A stretch of 64,000 nucleotides of DNA from Martinezella calliandrae (lineage in GTDB: Bacteria > Pseudomonadota > Alphaproteobacteria > Rhizobiales > Rhizobiaceae), in NCBI RefSeq assembly GCF_030272695.1, contig NZ_JARFYN010000014.1, positions 62,001 to 126,000 on the forward strand. The letters run 5' to 3'. Below the pieces are notes generated by a model. That model made no database searches and was not told where the DNA came from. It worked only from the letters and a program-made list of their open reading frames with translations. This document shows, one piece after another, positions 18,280 through 27,350 of the stretch; within the stretch, counting starts at the first letter, position 1, and every line of letters starts with the position of its first letter. The position numbers and the translations under genes are program-made.

Positions 18280-19083
18280 TTGCGTATTGTTTCGCTAAAT
18301 GTTTGGGGTGGCCTGCTGCATGAGCCGCTGATGCGGTATTTGGTCGAAGCCGAAGCTGATGTTCTGTGCCTTCAGGAGGTCACGCGCACCCAAGGCGCGC
18401 ACCCCGACTGGCTTGACTATCGTGACCATGGCGTCGAACTTCCGCAGCGAGCCAATCTTTTCGAGGAGATCGGCGCAGCCCTACCCACGCACGACGCCTT
18501 CTTCAGCCCGACCGCGCGGGGCGATCTATTCGATGGCGAGGAGCGAGTTGTATCCGAATTCGGCCTGGCGACCTTTGTCCGCAAGTCCTATCCGGTAATC
18601 GGCCAGGCATCGGACTTTGTGCATGGGGAATTTTCCGCTGGAGGATGGGGGGCGCATCCGCGGTCGCGCAATGCGCATTGCATTCGGCTTTTCGACTATG
18701 AAAAGGGGTTTGCGATCACCATCGCGCAAATCCACGGCTTGCGCGACATCGACGGCAAGGGTGACACGCCGGACCGCCATGCCCAGGCGGATGCATTGGT
18801 GAAGCTCATCGGGCAGGTTCGAAAGGGCGATGAGCGACTGGTCGTCTGCGGCGACTTCAATGTTCTGCCGGGAAGCGTAACCTTCGACGCCCTGGGCGCA
18901 TTGGGGCTTTCCGATCTCATCACCTCGCGCGGCCACCGCGATACGCGAACCTCCTATTACCGCAAGGAGCCGCGTTTCGCCGACTATATGCTGGTGACAC
19001 CCGCAGTGGAGGTGATTGCATTCGACGCCGTCGCCGAGCCTGAAGTTTCTGACCACCGCGCCTTGCTGCTGGATCTGCGGTAG
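18280..19083 (+). CDS. Endonuclease/exonuclease/phosphatase family protein
   Basis: This 267-residue protein has the EEP fold: the N-terminal LNVWGG with metal-binding Asn, LCLQEV with the catalytic Glu, CGDFNVLPG, the tyrosine-containing YYRKEPRFADYML, and the terminal SDHRALLLDL with the Asp-His pair. Members cut DNA, RNA, inositol phosphates or other phosphodiesters, so the substrate is open. The start is TTG, supported by AGGGAGA about 8 bases upstream. It converges with the Lrp gene with a 6-base gap. Confidence 0.88.
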   Translation: MRIVSLNVWGGLLHEPLMRYLVEAEADVLCLQEVTRTQGAHPDWLDYRDHGVELPQRANLFEEIGAALPTHDAFFSPTARGDLFDGEERVVSEFGLATFVRKSYPVIGQASDFVHGEFSAGGWGAHPRSRNAHCIRLFDYEKGFAITIAQIHGLRDIDGKGDTPDRHAQADALVKLIGQVRKGDERLVVCGDFNVLPGSVTFDALGALGLSDLITSRGHRDTRTSYYRKEPRFADYMLVTPAVEVIAFDAVAEPEVSDHRALLLDLR

Positions 19084-19089
19084 CGCGGC

Positions 19090-19551
19090 TCAAAGACCGA
19101 CATTTGGCCGGTCGATGATTTCGCGCAGGGCGAAGCTGGAATTGATCTTCACCACATGCGGCAGGGCCGAGAGCCAGTCGCGGTGAATACGTTCGTAGTC
19201 CTCGAGATCGCGCGCGGCGACGCGCAGGATATAATCATATTCGCCGGACATGAGATAACAGACGAGCACGTTCGGGCAGCGTTTCACCGCGGCCTCGAAT
19301 TCCGACAGCGTTTTCGCAAACTGGCCGGAAAGCGAGATGTGCACGATGGCAATCATCTTGTAGTCCAGCTCCTTGTGCGACAGCCGTGCGTGATAGCCGC
19401 CGATGACCCCGTCCTTTTCCAAAATGTCGAGGCGACGCGAGCACGCCGATGGCGATAGGCCCACCTTTTCGGCTAGCTCTGCATTCGTGATCCTGGCGTT
19501 CTGCTGCAGCACCCGCAAGATCGAACGATCCATGGTGTCTATATTCGCCAT
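19090..19551 (-). CDS. Lrp/AsnC family regulator, probably of alanine dehydrogenase
   Basis: The 153-residue protein has an AsnC-type helix-turn-helix (NAELAEKVGLSPSACSRRLDILE) and a RAM ligand domain (MIAIVHISLSGQFAKTL and VLVCYLMSGEYDYILRV). It is divergent from ald, the usual position of AldR, which activates alanine dehydrogenase when alanine is abundant. That function is inferred from position. Confidence 0.9.
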   Translation of the reverse strand: MANIDTMDRSILRVLQQNARITNAELAEKVGLSPSACSRRLDILEKDGVIGGYHARLSHKELDYKMIAIVHISLSGQFAKTLSEFEAAVKRCPNVLVCYLMSGEYDYILRVAARDLEDYERIHRDWLSALPHVVKINSSFALREIIDRPNVGL

Positions 19552-19607
19552 TCGAAGATCCTTCGAAAAATTCCTCTTCTGCGCAATAATTCACGAATAA
19601 TAGCCAT

Positions 19608-19627
19608 TTTGCAAATTGTCTTTGCAA
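19608..19627. promoter_or_regulatory. Direct repeat TTTGCAA-N6-TTTGCAA, putative Lrp site
   Basis: Two identical 7-mers lie 13 bases apart (start to start) in the gap between the Lrp-type regulator and ald. Lrp/AsnC proteins wrap DNA with loosely repeated AT-rich sites, so these may be part of the operator. The evidence is position and repetition only. Confidence 0.4.
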
Positions 19628-19702
19628 GGACATTTCAAAGCGGAGGTGGTCTCATTCCGAATGGAACAGTTGCAAACCAGATAAGCATTCAGGGAGAAAA
19701 AA

Positions 19703-20821
19703 ATGCGCGTCGGTTGTCCGAAAGAAATCAAGAATCATGAATATCGAGTTGGTCTGACGCCCGCATCCGTCCGCGAATATGTCGCCCATGGTCATGAAGT
19801 CTGGGTCGAGACCAAGGCTGGAGCGGGCATCGGCGCTGACGATCACGCCTATATTGCTGCCGGCGCTAAGATCGCCGCCAGCGCCAAGGACATTTTCGAA
19901 AAGTGCGACATGATCGTGAAGGTCAAGGAGCCGCAGCCTTCCGAATGGGCGCAGCTACGCGATGGCCAGCTTCTCTATACTTATCTGCATCTCGCGCCCG
20001 ATCCGGAACAGACCAAGGGGCTGCTCGCCTCCGGCGTCACCGCGGTCGCCTATGAAACCGTTACCGACGAGCGCGGCGGCCTGCCGCTGCTGGCGCCGAT
20101 GTCGGAGGTCGCCGGCCGTTTGTCGATCCAAGCCGGTGCAACCGCGCTGCAGAAAGCCAATGGTGGGCTTGGCATCCTGCTTGGCGGTGTACCCGGCGTC
20201 TTGCCGGCTAAGGTCGCCATCATCGGCGGCGGCGTCGTCGGCCTGCATGCCGCCAAAATGGCGGCCGGGCTCGGCGCTGACGTCAGCATTCTCGATCGTT
20301 CATTGCCTCGCCTGCGCCAGTTGGACGATATCTTCAACGGCCGTGTCCATACCCGTTATTCCAGCATCCAGGCGTTGGAAGAAGAAGTCTTCGCCGTCGA
20401 TCTCGTCATCGGCGCCGTGTTGATCCCCGGTGCCGCCGCACCGAAGCTGGTCACTCGCGAAATGCTGTCCGGCATGAAGAAGGGGTCCGTGATCGTCGAC
20501 GTCGCCATCGATCAGGGCGGCTGTTTCGAGACCTCGCATGCGACGACCCATTCCGACCCGACCTACATGGTCGAAGGCGTCGTGCATTATTGCGTGGCCA
20601 ATATGCCAGGCGCGGTCCCCGTGACTTCCGCCCACGCGTTGAACAACGCCACGATCTATTACGGCCTCGCTCTTGCAGATCGCGGCCTGCGCGCCATCGC
20701 TGAGGACAAGCACCTGCGCAATGGCCTCAATATTCACAAGGGTCGCGTCACGAATAAGCCGGTTGCCGAAGCGCTCGGATATGAAGCCTTCGCACCGGAA
20801 AGCGTCTTGAACGTTGCGTAA
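19703..20821 (+). CDS. ald: Alanine dehydrogenase
   Basis: This 372-residue NAD enzyme interconverts alanine with pyruvate and ammonia. Arg15, Lys75 and His96 sit at the positions known for pyruvate binding and catalysis in the family. The Rossmann motif VAIIGGGVVGLHAAKMA starts near residue 171, and the family block MSEVAGRLSIQAGA is intact. In rhizobia the enzyme serves alanine catabolism and bacteroid alanine formation. AGGGAGAAAAAA precedes the ATG. It is followed by a strong terminator and is monocistronic. Confidence 0.95.
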   Translation: MRVGCPKEIKNHEYRVGLTPASVREYVAHGHEVWVETKAGAGIGADDHAYIAAGAKIAASAKDIFEKCDMIVKVKEPQPSEWAQLRDGQLLYTYLHLAPDPEQTKGLLASGVTAVAYETVTDERGGLPLLAPMSEVAGRLSIQAGATALQKANGGLGILLGGVPGVLPAKVAIIGGGVVGLHAAKMAAGLGADVSILDRSLPRLRQLDDIFNGRVHTRYSSIQALEEEVFAVDLVIGAVLIPGAAAPKLVTREMLSGMKKGSVIVDVAIDQGGCFETSHATTHSDPTYMVEGVVHYCVANMPGAVPVTSAHALNNATIYYGLALADRGLRAIAEDKHLRNGLNIHKGRVTNKPVAEALGYEAFAPESVLNVA

Positions 20822-20848
20822 ATCCGCATCACTCTCACGTCAGATGGA

Positions 20849-20884
20849 GGCGCCGGCATCCGTATATGCCGGCGCCTGCTTTTT
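20849..20884 (+). terminator. Rho-independent terminator of ald
   Basis: A perfect 11-bp stem (GGCGCCGGCAT with ATGCCGGCGCC) with a 6-base loop is followed by TGCTTTTT. It closes the ald transcript. Confidence 0.9.
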
Positions 20885-20914
20885 GCTACGCTGCTAGTGG
20901 CGCATATCCCTTGG

Positions 20915-21388
20915 TTATGTGCGATCGATCCGGCACTGGTAGCAATTATTGCTCGCTGAGCGGACATGCACGTAGGCGATTCCCTCGCGTCTCAAGAGCT
21001 CGGCAGCATAGGCCCTGATGTCACCGACTGGTGTCACTGCGCCGGTGCCATAGATGATGCGGTTGTTTTCGCCGTAGCCACGCACAATGAAATCCGGACT
21101 CGTCGTCAGTATGAGCGGCAGGACTTCCGCAGCCACGTAACGGTCGCAGGGTATTTTATGCAGGAAGATCGGCCCGGTCTCGGCATAAGGCTGCAATTCC
21201 GGAAACGGCCGGTAGGCGAAAACAAATAGCTCCTCGCCCGCATCGATGTTCCGCAGGCAATGGCGGCAGGGATGGCCGGGGCCGTCAGAGATGATTGTCT
21301 CCGGTCGGTGACCATAGGCATCTATACCGCCATTCCAGAGGGCTTCGGCATCCGCCGTGGGCATGGCGACAAAGGCAACGGTGGACAT
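20915..21388 (-). CDS. DUF1203 family protein
   Basis: The 157-residue protein matches DUF1203, with the metal-like cluster GHPCRHCLRNIDAGEELFVFAYRPF in its first half and a NRIIYGTGA segment in the second. GGAG lies 7 bases before the ATG. No function is known for the family. It is the distal member of a minus-strand series after the GNAT gene, 72 bases apart, so cotranscription is possible but not shown. Confidence 0.8.
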   Translation of the reverse strand: MSTVAFVAMPTADAEALWNGGIDAYGHRPETIISDGPGHPCRHCLRNIDAGEELFVFAYRPFPELQPYAETGPIFLHKIPCDRYVAAEVLPLILTTSPDFIVRGYGENNRIIYGTGAVTPVGDIRAYAAELLRREGIAYVHVRSASNNCYQCRIDRT

Positions 21389-21460
21389 GACAAATCTCCT
21401 TCTTTGGGGTTCGTCATGTGATGCGCCGCGACAGAGGGAGAAGCCACCCGATTCCTGCGG

Positions 21461-22015
21461 CTAGCTTTTCTTCGCCAGCTCCAGCAATTCCCTGTCGCTC
21501 AGCGGCCGCACGATGCCTTCGCCGGTCGAGACAGGGGAGAAGCCGAACATCTGATAGAGTTGAAGCGCTCGCGGATGGTCGAGATTGTTGGTGGTGGTTG
21601 TGATGCGTTGCGGGCTCAGCGTCCACATGGCGTAGAGTGCCTGCAACAGGAACCATTTGCCGATGCCGAGGCCGAGGGCGTGCTCGATCAGGCCGAAATG
21701 GCTGAGCTCGATCGTCTCCTCGTCCTCACGGAAATACTCGAAAAAGCCGGCGGGAGCGCCGTTGACATAGAGCACGCTGATGTCGTTGCGCTGGTCGTGA
21801 AGGACTGCCGTCAACTCCTCGTCGTGCATGCGAAGCCGGTCGACCCAATGCCAGCGCGCCCCGACCTGGCGATAGAGATAGCGGTAAAAAGGCAGCGGAA
21901 TGCCAGGTGAGCGCATGATTGCCGTCTGGATATTGACGGGCACGGGCAGGCTCGCCTTTGGCGGCGCGGTCATTTCCAGCCGGGTGATATGGACTTTGAG
22001 CGATGATGGCGTTTT
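21461..22015 (-). CDS. GNAT family N-acetyltransferase
   Basis: This 184-residue protein has the GNAT core: SVLYVNGAPAGFFEYFR, then the acetyl-CoA pyrophosphate loop HALGLGIGKWFLLQAL (the Q/RxxGxG/A region), and the C-terminal TTNNLDHPRALQLYQMFGFSP. The start is uncertain. I use GTG at 22015, placed 17 bases after the sulfurtransferase stop; an ATG at 22078 would overlap that gene by 46 bases. Position after sseA suggests cotranscription. The acceptor is unknown. Confidence 0.8.
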   Translation of the reverse strand, partial: KTPSSLKVHITRLEMTAPPKASLPVPVNIQTAIMRSPGIPLPFYRYLYRQVGARWHWVDRLRMHDEELTAVLHDQRNDISVLYVNGAPAGFFEYFREDEETIELSHFGLIEHALGLGIGKWFLLQALYAMWTLSPQRITTTTNNLDHPRALQLYQMFGFSPVSTGEGIVRPLSDRELLELAKKS

Positions 22016-22032
22016 CACTTGGGCCGCGCCAC

Positions 22033-22890
22033 TCAGTCTTTGCCGGTGACGATAGGTGTGTCTGGCCGGCTGCCCCATTCCGACCAGGAGCCGTCATAGA
22101 GCCGGTTGGCACCATGGCCGAGCGATTCCAGCGCCAACGTGATGATGGCGGCAGTGATACCAGAGCCGCAGGTGGTCACCACAGGTTTTTCGAGATCTAT
22201 GCCGGCCTTCTCGATTGTCTCCCGCAGTTCCGGCAGCGACTTGAACTCGCCGTTTTCGGCCAAGCTGCCGGACGGCAGGCTTTTGGCGCCCGGCATATGA
22301 CCGGAGCGCATGCCTTCGCGCGGCTCCGGCTCGGTGGCAGCGAAGCGGCCGGCACTGCGGGCATCGGCAATCTGCTGGGAGCCGCTCTCGACGATCTCAA
22401 GCATCTCATTGAAGGGGACAACACGGGCGGCATTGAATTGCGGCCTGAAGGTAGCAGGGGCGAATGCGGGCAGGGCGGTTTCCAGCGGTCGTCCTTCCGC
22501 CTTCCAACCGTCCAAGCCGCCGTCGAGCACGAAGACATTTGGGGCGCCCATGGCGACATGGAACAGCCACCAGACGCGCGGTGAGGCGAAGACGCCGGGG
22601 CCATCATAGACGACGATGCGATCGGTCTCGCTGATGCCGAGCTTGCCGACCTCGGCCGCAAAGAATTCCGGCAAAGGCACCATGTGCGGCAGACCGGCGG
22701 AATGATCGGCAATCTTATCCTGATCGAAGCGGATGGCGCCGGGAATATGGCCGCTGGCATATTCGGCATCGGCATCGCGCTTCTGCGCCGGCAGATAGAA
22801 GGACGCATCGAGGATGCGCAGATCCTTGGCACCCAGTTCGTTCTGCAGCCAATCGGCGGATACGACGAAACGGCTTTTCTCCGCTGTCAT
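22033..22890 (-). CDS. sseA: 3-mercaptopyruvate sulfurtransferase
   Basis: The 285-residue protein has two rhodanese domains. The active-site loop in the second is CGSGITAA with Cys241, the sequence typical of mercaptopyruvate sulfurtransferase, whereas thiosulfate enzymes have CRxGx[RT]. The enzyme moves sulfur from 3-mercaptopyruvate to thiols or cyanide. AGGGAG precedes the second of two in-frame ATGs by 8 bases, so 22890 is preferred over 22896. It lies 53 bases after alaX on the same strand, in a cluster with cysteine synthase. Confidence 0.92.
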   Translation of the reverse strand: MTAEKSRFVVSADWLQNELGAKDLRILDASFYLPAQKRDADAEYASGHIPGAIRFDQDKIADHSAGLPHMVPLPEFFAAEVGKLGISETDRIVVYDGPGVFASPRVWWLFHVAMGAPNVFVLDGGLDGWKAEGRPLETALPAFAPATFRPQFNAARVVPFNEMLEIVESGSQQIADARSAGRFAATEPEPREGMRSGHMPGAKSLPSGSLAENGEFKSLPELRETIEKAGIDLEKPVVTTCGSGITAAIITLALESLGHGANRLYDGSWSEWGSRPDTPIVTGKD

Positions 22891-22943
22891 GATCATCTCT
22901 CCCTGATTTATATCGGGCCTAATTTATTCCAAGAATCGTCAGC

Positions 22944-23681
22944 TCAAGCTTCGTCGGTGGGCGCGCCGAAACGGATGCGGAACCGGCGATTCTCTTTGCC
23001 CTTCTTCTCGATCTTGGCGATGTATATTGCACCGACTTCCTGCGTCTCCGACACATGTGTGCCGCCGCAGGGCTGGCTGTCAACGGCAGAGTTCTCGCCG
23101 ATGCAGACAAGGCTGACGCGACCGAGGCCAATCGGCGGGCGCACATTCTTGGACTTGACGATACCCGGATTGGCTGCAAGCTCCTCATCCGTGATCCACT
23201 GGACGAAAACGGGATGGTTCTCGTTGACGAGCGACATCATCTTCGCCGTCACTTCGTCCTTGTCGATTGTCTCGCTCATGTCGAAATCGACGCGGCTCTC
23301 GTCTTCGCCGACGGCCGCGCCTGTGATCGGAAATTGGCAAACGACCGAGAGCAGGTGGCAGGCCGTGTGCATACGCATCAGCCTGTAGCGGCGCGGCCAG
23401 TCGACATGGAGCACTAGCTTCTCGCCGACGGCAGGCTGCGCTTCGCCCTCGAGCGGCACATGGATGATGATATCCTTCGTCAACCCGTGCTTGGTCTGGC
23501 CGAGCGCAATTCTCGAACCGTCTGCGCGCTCGAAGAAACCGATGTCACCCGGCTGCCCGCCGGACGTGGCGTAAAAACAGGTCTGATCGAGCTCGATGCC
23601 CCCATCCTCGTGAATTGCGGCTACGACAGCTTCGGCGGTCGAGAGATAGAAATCGTCGCGATAGAGGGCATTCACTGACAT
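22944..23681 (-). CDS. Alanyl-tRNA editing protein AlaX
   Basis: This 245-residue protein is a stand-alone homologue of the AlaRS editing domain that hydrolyses Ser- or Gly-tRNA(Ala). The zinc ligands are complete: His105 and His109 in HTACH, and Cys205 and His209 in CGGTH. The N-terminal domain has CFYATSGGQPGD, so it is the medium AlaX type. The ATG at 23681 starts 4 bases after the cysK stop; a TTG 12 bases further up is less likely. Tight linkage to cysK suggests one transcript. Confidence 0.9.
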   Translation of the reverse strand: MSVNALYRDDFYLSTAEAVVAAIHEDGGIELDQTCFYATSGGQPGDIGFFERADGSRIALGQTKHGLTKDIIIHVPLEGEAQPAVGEKLVLHVDWPRRYRLMRMHTACHLLSVVCQFPITGAAVGEDESRVDFDMSETIDKDEVTAKMMSLVNENHPVFVQWITDEELAANPGIVKSKNVRPPIGLGRVSLVCIGENSAVDSQPCGGTHVSETQEVGAIYIAKIEKKGKENRRFRIRFGAPTDEA

Positions 23682-23685
23682 AAGA

Positions 23686-24726
23686 TCACGCAAGGTTCTC
23701 GTAAGGAACAGGAATATCGGAATTCGTCGTCAGATATGCCGGCAGCGGCAGACCCTTCGACTTCAGGAAATCCGGATTGAAAAGCTTGGACTGATAGCGA
23801 TTGCCATAGTCGGCGAGGATGGTCACGATCGTGTGGCCCGGGCCAAGATCCTTGGCAAGGCGCACGGCGCCCGCAATGTTGATGGCCGTCGAGCCACCGA
23901 GGCAAAGACCTTCGTGTTCGACCAGATCGAAGACATAGGGCAGCGCTTCGGCGTCGCTGATCTGATAGGCGAAATCGGGCCTGAAGCCTTCCAGGTTTGC
24001 CGTCACGCGACCCTGGCCGATACCTTCGGTGATCGAAGAGCCGGAGGATTTCAGCTCGCCGTTCTTGTAGAATTCATAGAGTGCTGCGCCTTCCGGATCG
24101 GCGATGCCGATCTTGATGTTCTTGTTGAAGGCATGCAGTCCCATGGCGACACCCGCCAGCGTGCCGCCGGAACCGACGGAGCAGATGAAGCCGTCGACCT
24201 TGCCGTTGGTATCGGCCCAGATTTCCTTGGCGGTCGTCTCGATATGCGCCTGGCGATTGGCGACGTTGTCGAACTGGTTGGCCCAGATCGCGCCATTGGG
24301 GTCGGTCTTCGCCAGCTGTTCGGCAAGTCGGCCCGAAACCTTCACATAGTTGTTGGGGTTTCTGTAGGGAACGGCGGGCACTTCCACCAGCTCGGCGCCG
24401 AGAAGCTTCAGCGCGTCCTTCTTTTCCTGGCTCTGCGTTTCCGGAATGACGATGACAGTGCGGTAGCCGAGCGCCTTGGCGACAACCGTGAGGCCGATGC
24501 CGGTATTGCCCGCCGTGCCCTCGACGATGACGCCGCCGGGTTTCAGCAAGCCTTTCTTTTCGGCATCGCGGATGATGTAGAGCGCGGCACGATCTTTGAC
24601 CGACTGGCCGGGGTTTAGGAACTCCGCCTTGCCGAGAATGGTCGAGCCCGTCGCCTCGGAGGCACCCTTGAGCTTGATCAGTGGCGTGTTGCCGATCGCT
24701 TCTAGGACGGAGGGATGGACGGTCAT
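23686..24726 (-). CDS. cysK: Cysteine synthase family (CysK-like) enzyme
   Basis: The 346-residue PLP enzyme joins sulfide to O-acetylserine. The PLP lysine is Lys44 in GQSVKDRA, and the phosphate-binding loop SVGSGGTLAG is present. The substrate loop reads GTAGNTG at 70-76 where classical CysK has TSGNTG, so Ser72 is Ala; this variant is seen in a separate subgroup, and activity could differ. It is about 30 residues longer than enteric CysK, with the extra sequence at the C-terminus (from LTTNSDIPVPY). The gene heads the cluster cysK-alaX-sseA-GNAT. Confidence 0.85.
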   Translation of the reverse strand: MTVHPSVLEAIGNTPLIKLKGASEATGSTILGKAEFLNPGQSVKDRAALYIIRDAEKKGLLKPGGVIVEGTAGNTGIGLTVVAKALGYRTVIVIPETQSQEKKDALKLLGAELVEVPAVPYRNPNNYVKVSGRLAEQLAKTDPNGAIWANQFDNVANRQAHIETTAKEIWADTNGKVDGFICSVGSGGTLAGVAMGLHAFNKNIKIGIADPEGAALYEFYKNGELKSSGSSITEGIGQGRVTANLEGFRPDFAYQISDAEALPYVFDLVEHEGLCLGGSTAINIAGAVRLAKDLGPGHTIVTILADYGNRYQSKLFNPDFLKSKGLPLPAYLTTNSDIPVPYENLA

Positions 24727-25024
24727 GGAATCTCTGCCTTCTGTTCGGAGCTACTGTAAGAACGGTCTTTTCCCTTCACAAGGCGGCATAGGCAAGAAAT
24801 TCTGTTCCACGCTCCCCTCCGACGCCGCAAAATTCCACTTGGGCGATAAAAGTGATCCGCAAAGCGTCTTTGAAGGCCCCGTCCTTCTGCCTCGTCGATG
24901 CGGATTTCTACCTTGACCACCGTGGCCGGCCGAAAGAGGCCACAATGATGCGTTACTTCTAAAATGCCACGGAAGACCGCCCGAAGGCTGCATCGGGCAG
25001 GTTACCGGCCAAGGAGAAAAAGTC

Positions 25025-25855
25025 ATGCGCCCGTTTATTGCCCGTCCCGAACATGGAGTGATCTGGATCACAGGAGCCAGCTCCGGGATTGGCCGGGCGC
25101 TGGCACTGAAGCTTGCGGGCGAGGGTTATAAGGTTGCCGTTACCGCCCGAAGTCACGACAAGCTCTTGGAGCTGCAGGCGGAAGCGAGCGAGCAACCCGG
25201 CAGCATCATCGTGCTCGACGGCGATGTCACCAATGCCGAGGATATGGAGCACACCGTCGCGGCGATCGAATACCAACACGGCCCACTGGCTCTGGCAGTC
25301 CTCAATGCTGGCATTTACCTGCCTGCGCGCGGCGAGGATTTGAACCATGATGTTTTCGATCGCAGCTTTGCTGTCAATCTTCATGGTGTCGTCAACTGCC
25401 TGGTGCCGGCTGTGCGCCATATGAGGGCGAGGGGACATGGGCAGGTCGCCATCGTCTCCTCGGCGGCGGGCTATGGTGGTCTACCCGCCGGCGCAGCCTA
25501 TGGGGCGACGAAAGCTGCTCTGATCAACATGGCCGAAAGCCTGAATTTCGAGCTTGAGCGTATGGGCATCCATATCCAACTCGTCACGCCCGGCTTCGTC
25601 GACACTCCGCTGACGGGGAAAAACAAATTTCCGATGCCGGGATCGGTATCCGCCGAAGACGCCGCCAAGTCGATCGCCGCCGGCCTGAAGTCGCCGGGCT
25701 TCGAAATTACCTTCCCGAAGAGCTTCACCTATAAGGCAAAGTTCCTGAAGCTCCTGCCTTATAGTCTTTATTTCCGTATCATCAGACGTATCATCGACGG
25801 CCGTCGCCCGTCGCAGGCCTCTGGCCATCATCCCAATCCACATCCGGCCGAATAG
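25025..25855 (+). CDS. SDR family oxidoreductase
   Basis: This 276-residue short-chain dehydrogenase has TGASSGIG near residue 17, NAG, and the catalytic YGATK. The C-terminal part (FPKSFTYKAKFLKLLPYSLYFRIIRRI) is basic and amphipathic, as in SDRs of lipid or cell-envelope metabolism. AAGGAG lies 8 bases upstream of the ATG. It stands apart from ugpC by 134 bases. No substrate can be assigned. Confidence 0.88.
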   Translation: MRPFIARPEHGVIWITGASSGIGRALALKLAGEGYKVAVTARSHDKLLELQAEASEQPGSIIVLDGDVTNAEDMEHTVAAIEYQHGPLALAVLNAGIYLPARGEDLNHDVFDRSFAVNLHGVVNCLVPAVRHMRARGHGQVAIVSSAAGYGGLPAGAAYGATKAALINMAESLNFELERMGIHIQLVTPGFVDTPLTGKNKFPMPGSVSAEDAAKSIAAGLKSPGFEITFPKSFTYKAKFLKLLPYSLYFRIIRRIIDGRRPSQASGHHPNPHPAE

Positions 25856-25989
25856 CTGCGAAGTGTTGCCCCTGCTGAAAAGCTTGTGCACTGCACAAAT
25901 CGCGGGGTCTTGTCACCGTTTTGTAATGCAAGTTCGCTAGCAGTCCAGCGAACTCACAGGCCCAGAATTGACAGGCAGGGAAGAGCAAA

Positions 25990-27102
25990 ATGGCAGAGAT
26001 CCGGATTGAGCAAGTCCGCAAGGCCTATGGACGCAATCAGGTCGTCCACGGCGTCGACTTGAACTTCCGCTCCGGCGAGTTCGTCGTCATTCTCGGCCCT
26101 TCCGGCTGCGGCAAGTCCACCCTTCTGCGCATGATTGCCGGTCTCGAGGATATAACCTCGGGCGAAATCATCATCGACAATAAGGTGGTCAATCGACTGG
26201 AGCCGCGCGAACGCGGCTGCGCCATGGTCTTCCAGAACTACGCGCTTTATCCGCACATGGATGTCGCCGCCAACATGGGCTACGCACTGAAGGTGGCCGG
26301 TGTGCCGCGCGAGGAGCGTGACCGCCGCATCAAGGAAACCGCCCGCATCGTCGGCCTCGAAGATTTCCTTGCCCGCAAGCCGTCCGAGCTTTCCGGCGGC
26401 CAGCGCCAGCGCGTCGCCATGGGCCGCGCCATCATCCGCGAACCGAAGGTCTTCCTCTTCGACGAACCGCTCTCCAACCTGGATGCCAAGCTGCGCGTAC
26501 AGATGCGTGTCGAAATCCGTCGCCTGCACAAGCGCCTTGCTGCCACCTCGGTTTTCGTCACCCATGATCAGGTCGAAGCCATGACGCTCGCCGACAAACT
26601 GGTGGTCATGTACAAGGGTAATGTCGAGCAGGTCGGCACGCCGCTGGAAGTCTACAACACGCCGCGCACCCGTTTTGTCGGCTCCTTCATCGGTTCGCCG
26701 GCCATGAACTTCCTCGAAGGTTCCTTCTCGGCGAATGGCGAGCAATTCATTTTCGACGGACTGCCAATCGCCGTCGACGCCAATATCGGCAAGAGACACG
26801 CCGGTCAGCCGGTCGCGCTCGGCATCCGCCCGGAACATGCGCGCCTCGTGCCGGCAAGCACGCCCGGCGCTGTTGCCGCCACGGTGGATTTCGTCGAAGA
26901 ACTCGGCGCCGGCCGGGTCATCCATTGCGACATCAACGGCTCCAACTTCGCCGTTGCGGTCGCTGACCATACCACGGGGCAAACGGGCGACGCCGTCGGC
27001 CTGGAGCTTCCCCAGCAGCATACTCACCTTTTCGCCCAGGACACCGGCCTGCGGCTCGATGCCATTGCTTCCGTCACGCCCCTCAAGGTCGCGGCAAACT
27101 AA
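25990..27102 (+). CDS. ugpC: sn-Glycerol-3-phosphate ABC transporter ATP-binding protein
   Basis: This 370-residue cytoplasmic ATPase drives glycerol-3-phosphate uptake. Walker [10 protein letters not shown] is at 36-44, with [21 protein letters not shown] and the H-loop VTHDQ following. The C-terminal 130 residues form the MalK/UgpC regulatory OB domains (IRPEHARL). It lies opposite and convergent to ugpBAE, so it needs its own promoter. Such ATPases can serve several sugar importers, so it may have further partners. Confidence 0.9.
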   Translation: MAEIRIEQVRKAYGRNQVVHGVDLNFRSGEFVVILGPSGCGKSTLLRMIAGLEDITSGEIIIDNKVVNRLEPRERGCAMVFQNYALYPHMDVAANMGYALKVAGVPREERDRRIKETARIVGLEDFLARKPSELSGGQRQRVAMGRAIIREPKVFLFDEPLSNLDAKLRVQMRVEIRRLHKRLAATSVFVTHDQVEAMTLADKLVVMYKGNVEQVGTPLEVYNTPRTRFVGSFIGSPAMNFLEGSFSANGEQFIFDGLPIAVDANIGKRHAGQPVALGIRPEHARLVPASTPGAVAATVDFVEELGAGRVIHCDINGSNFAVAVADHTTGQTGDAVGLELPQQHTHLFAQDTGLRLDAIASVTPLKVAAN

Positions 27103-27129
27103 TTTTCAGAATCAATTTTCAGCAAGAGC

Positions 27130-27162
27130 GCTCGGAAATTCCTACCGATTTCCGGGCTTTTT
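27130..27162 (+). terminator. Terminator of ugpC
   Basis: A 10-bp stem (GCTCGGAAAT with ATTTCCGGGC, one G-T pair) is followed by TTTTTG just after ugpC. Confidence 0.85.
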
Positions 27163-27306
27163 GTTGTCCAGGCTGAAGGCGGGCTGCGGTGGCCTGAAGG
27201 GTCGATCTACCCATTGTCAGCACGCACGCATCCATTGGCGTCGGGACGGTCGCCACGACTTTCAGGTCTATTTTCGCTTGAACGACAGCGTTGATGATCC
27301 GACCTC

Positions 27307-27343
27307 GAAAGTCTGCCGCACTCCCCGAGGAAGCGCGGCAGAC
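27307..27343 (-). terminator. Putative terminator of ugpBAE
   Basis: A perfect 9-bp stem (GTCTGCCGC with GCGGCAGAC) lies 7 bases past the ugpE stop on the minus strand, followed by a short TTTC. The T tract is weak, but the position fits the end of the operon. Confidence 0.6.
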
Positions 27344-27350
27344 AACTCAA

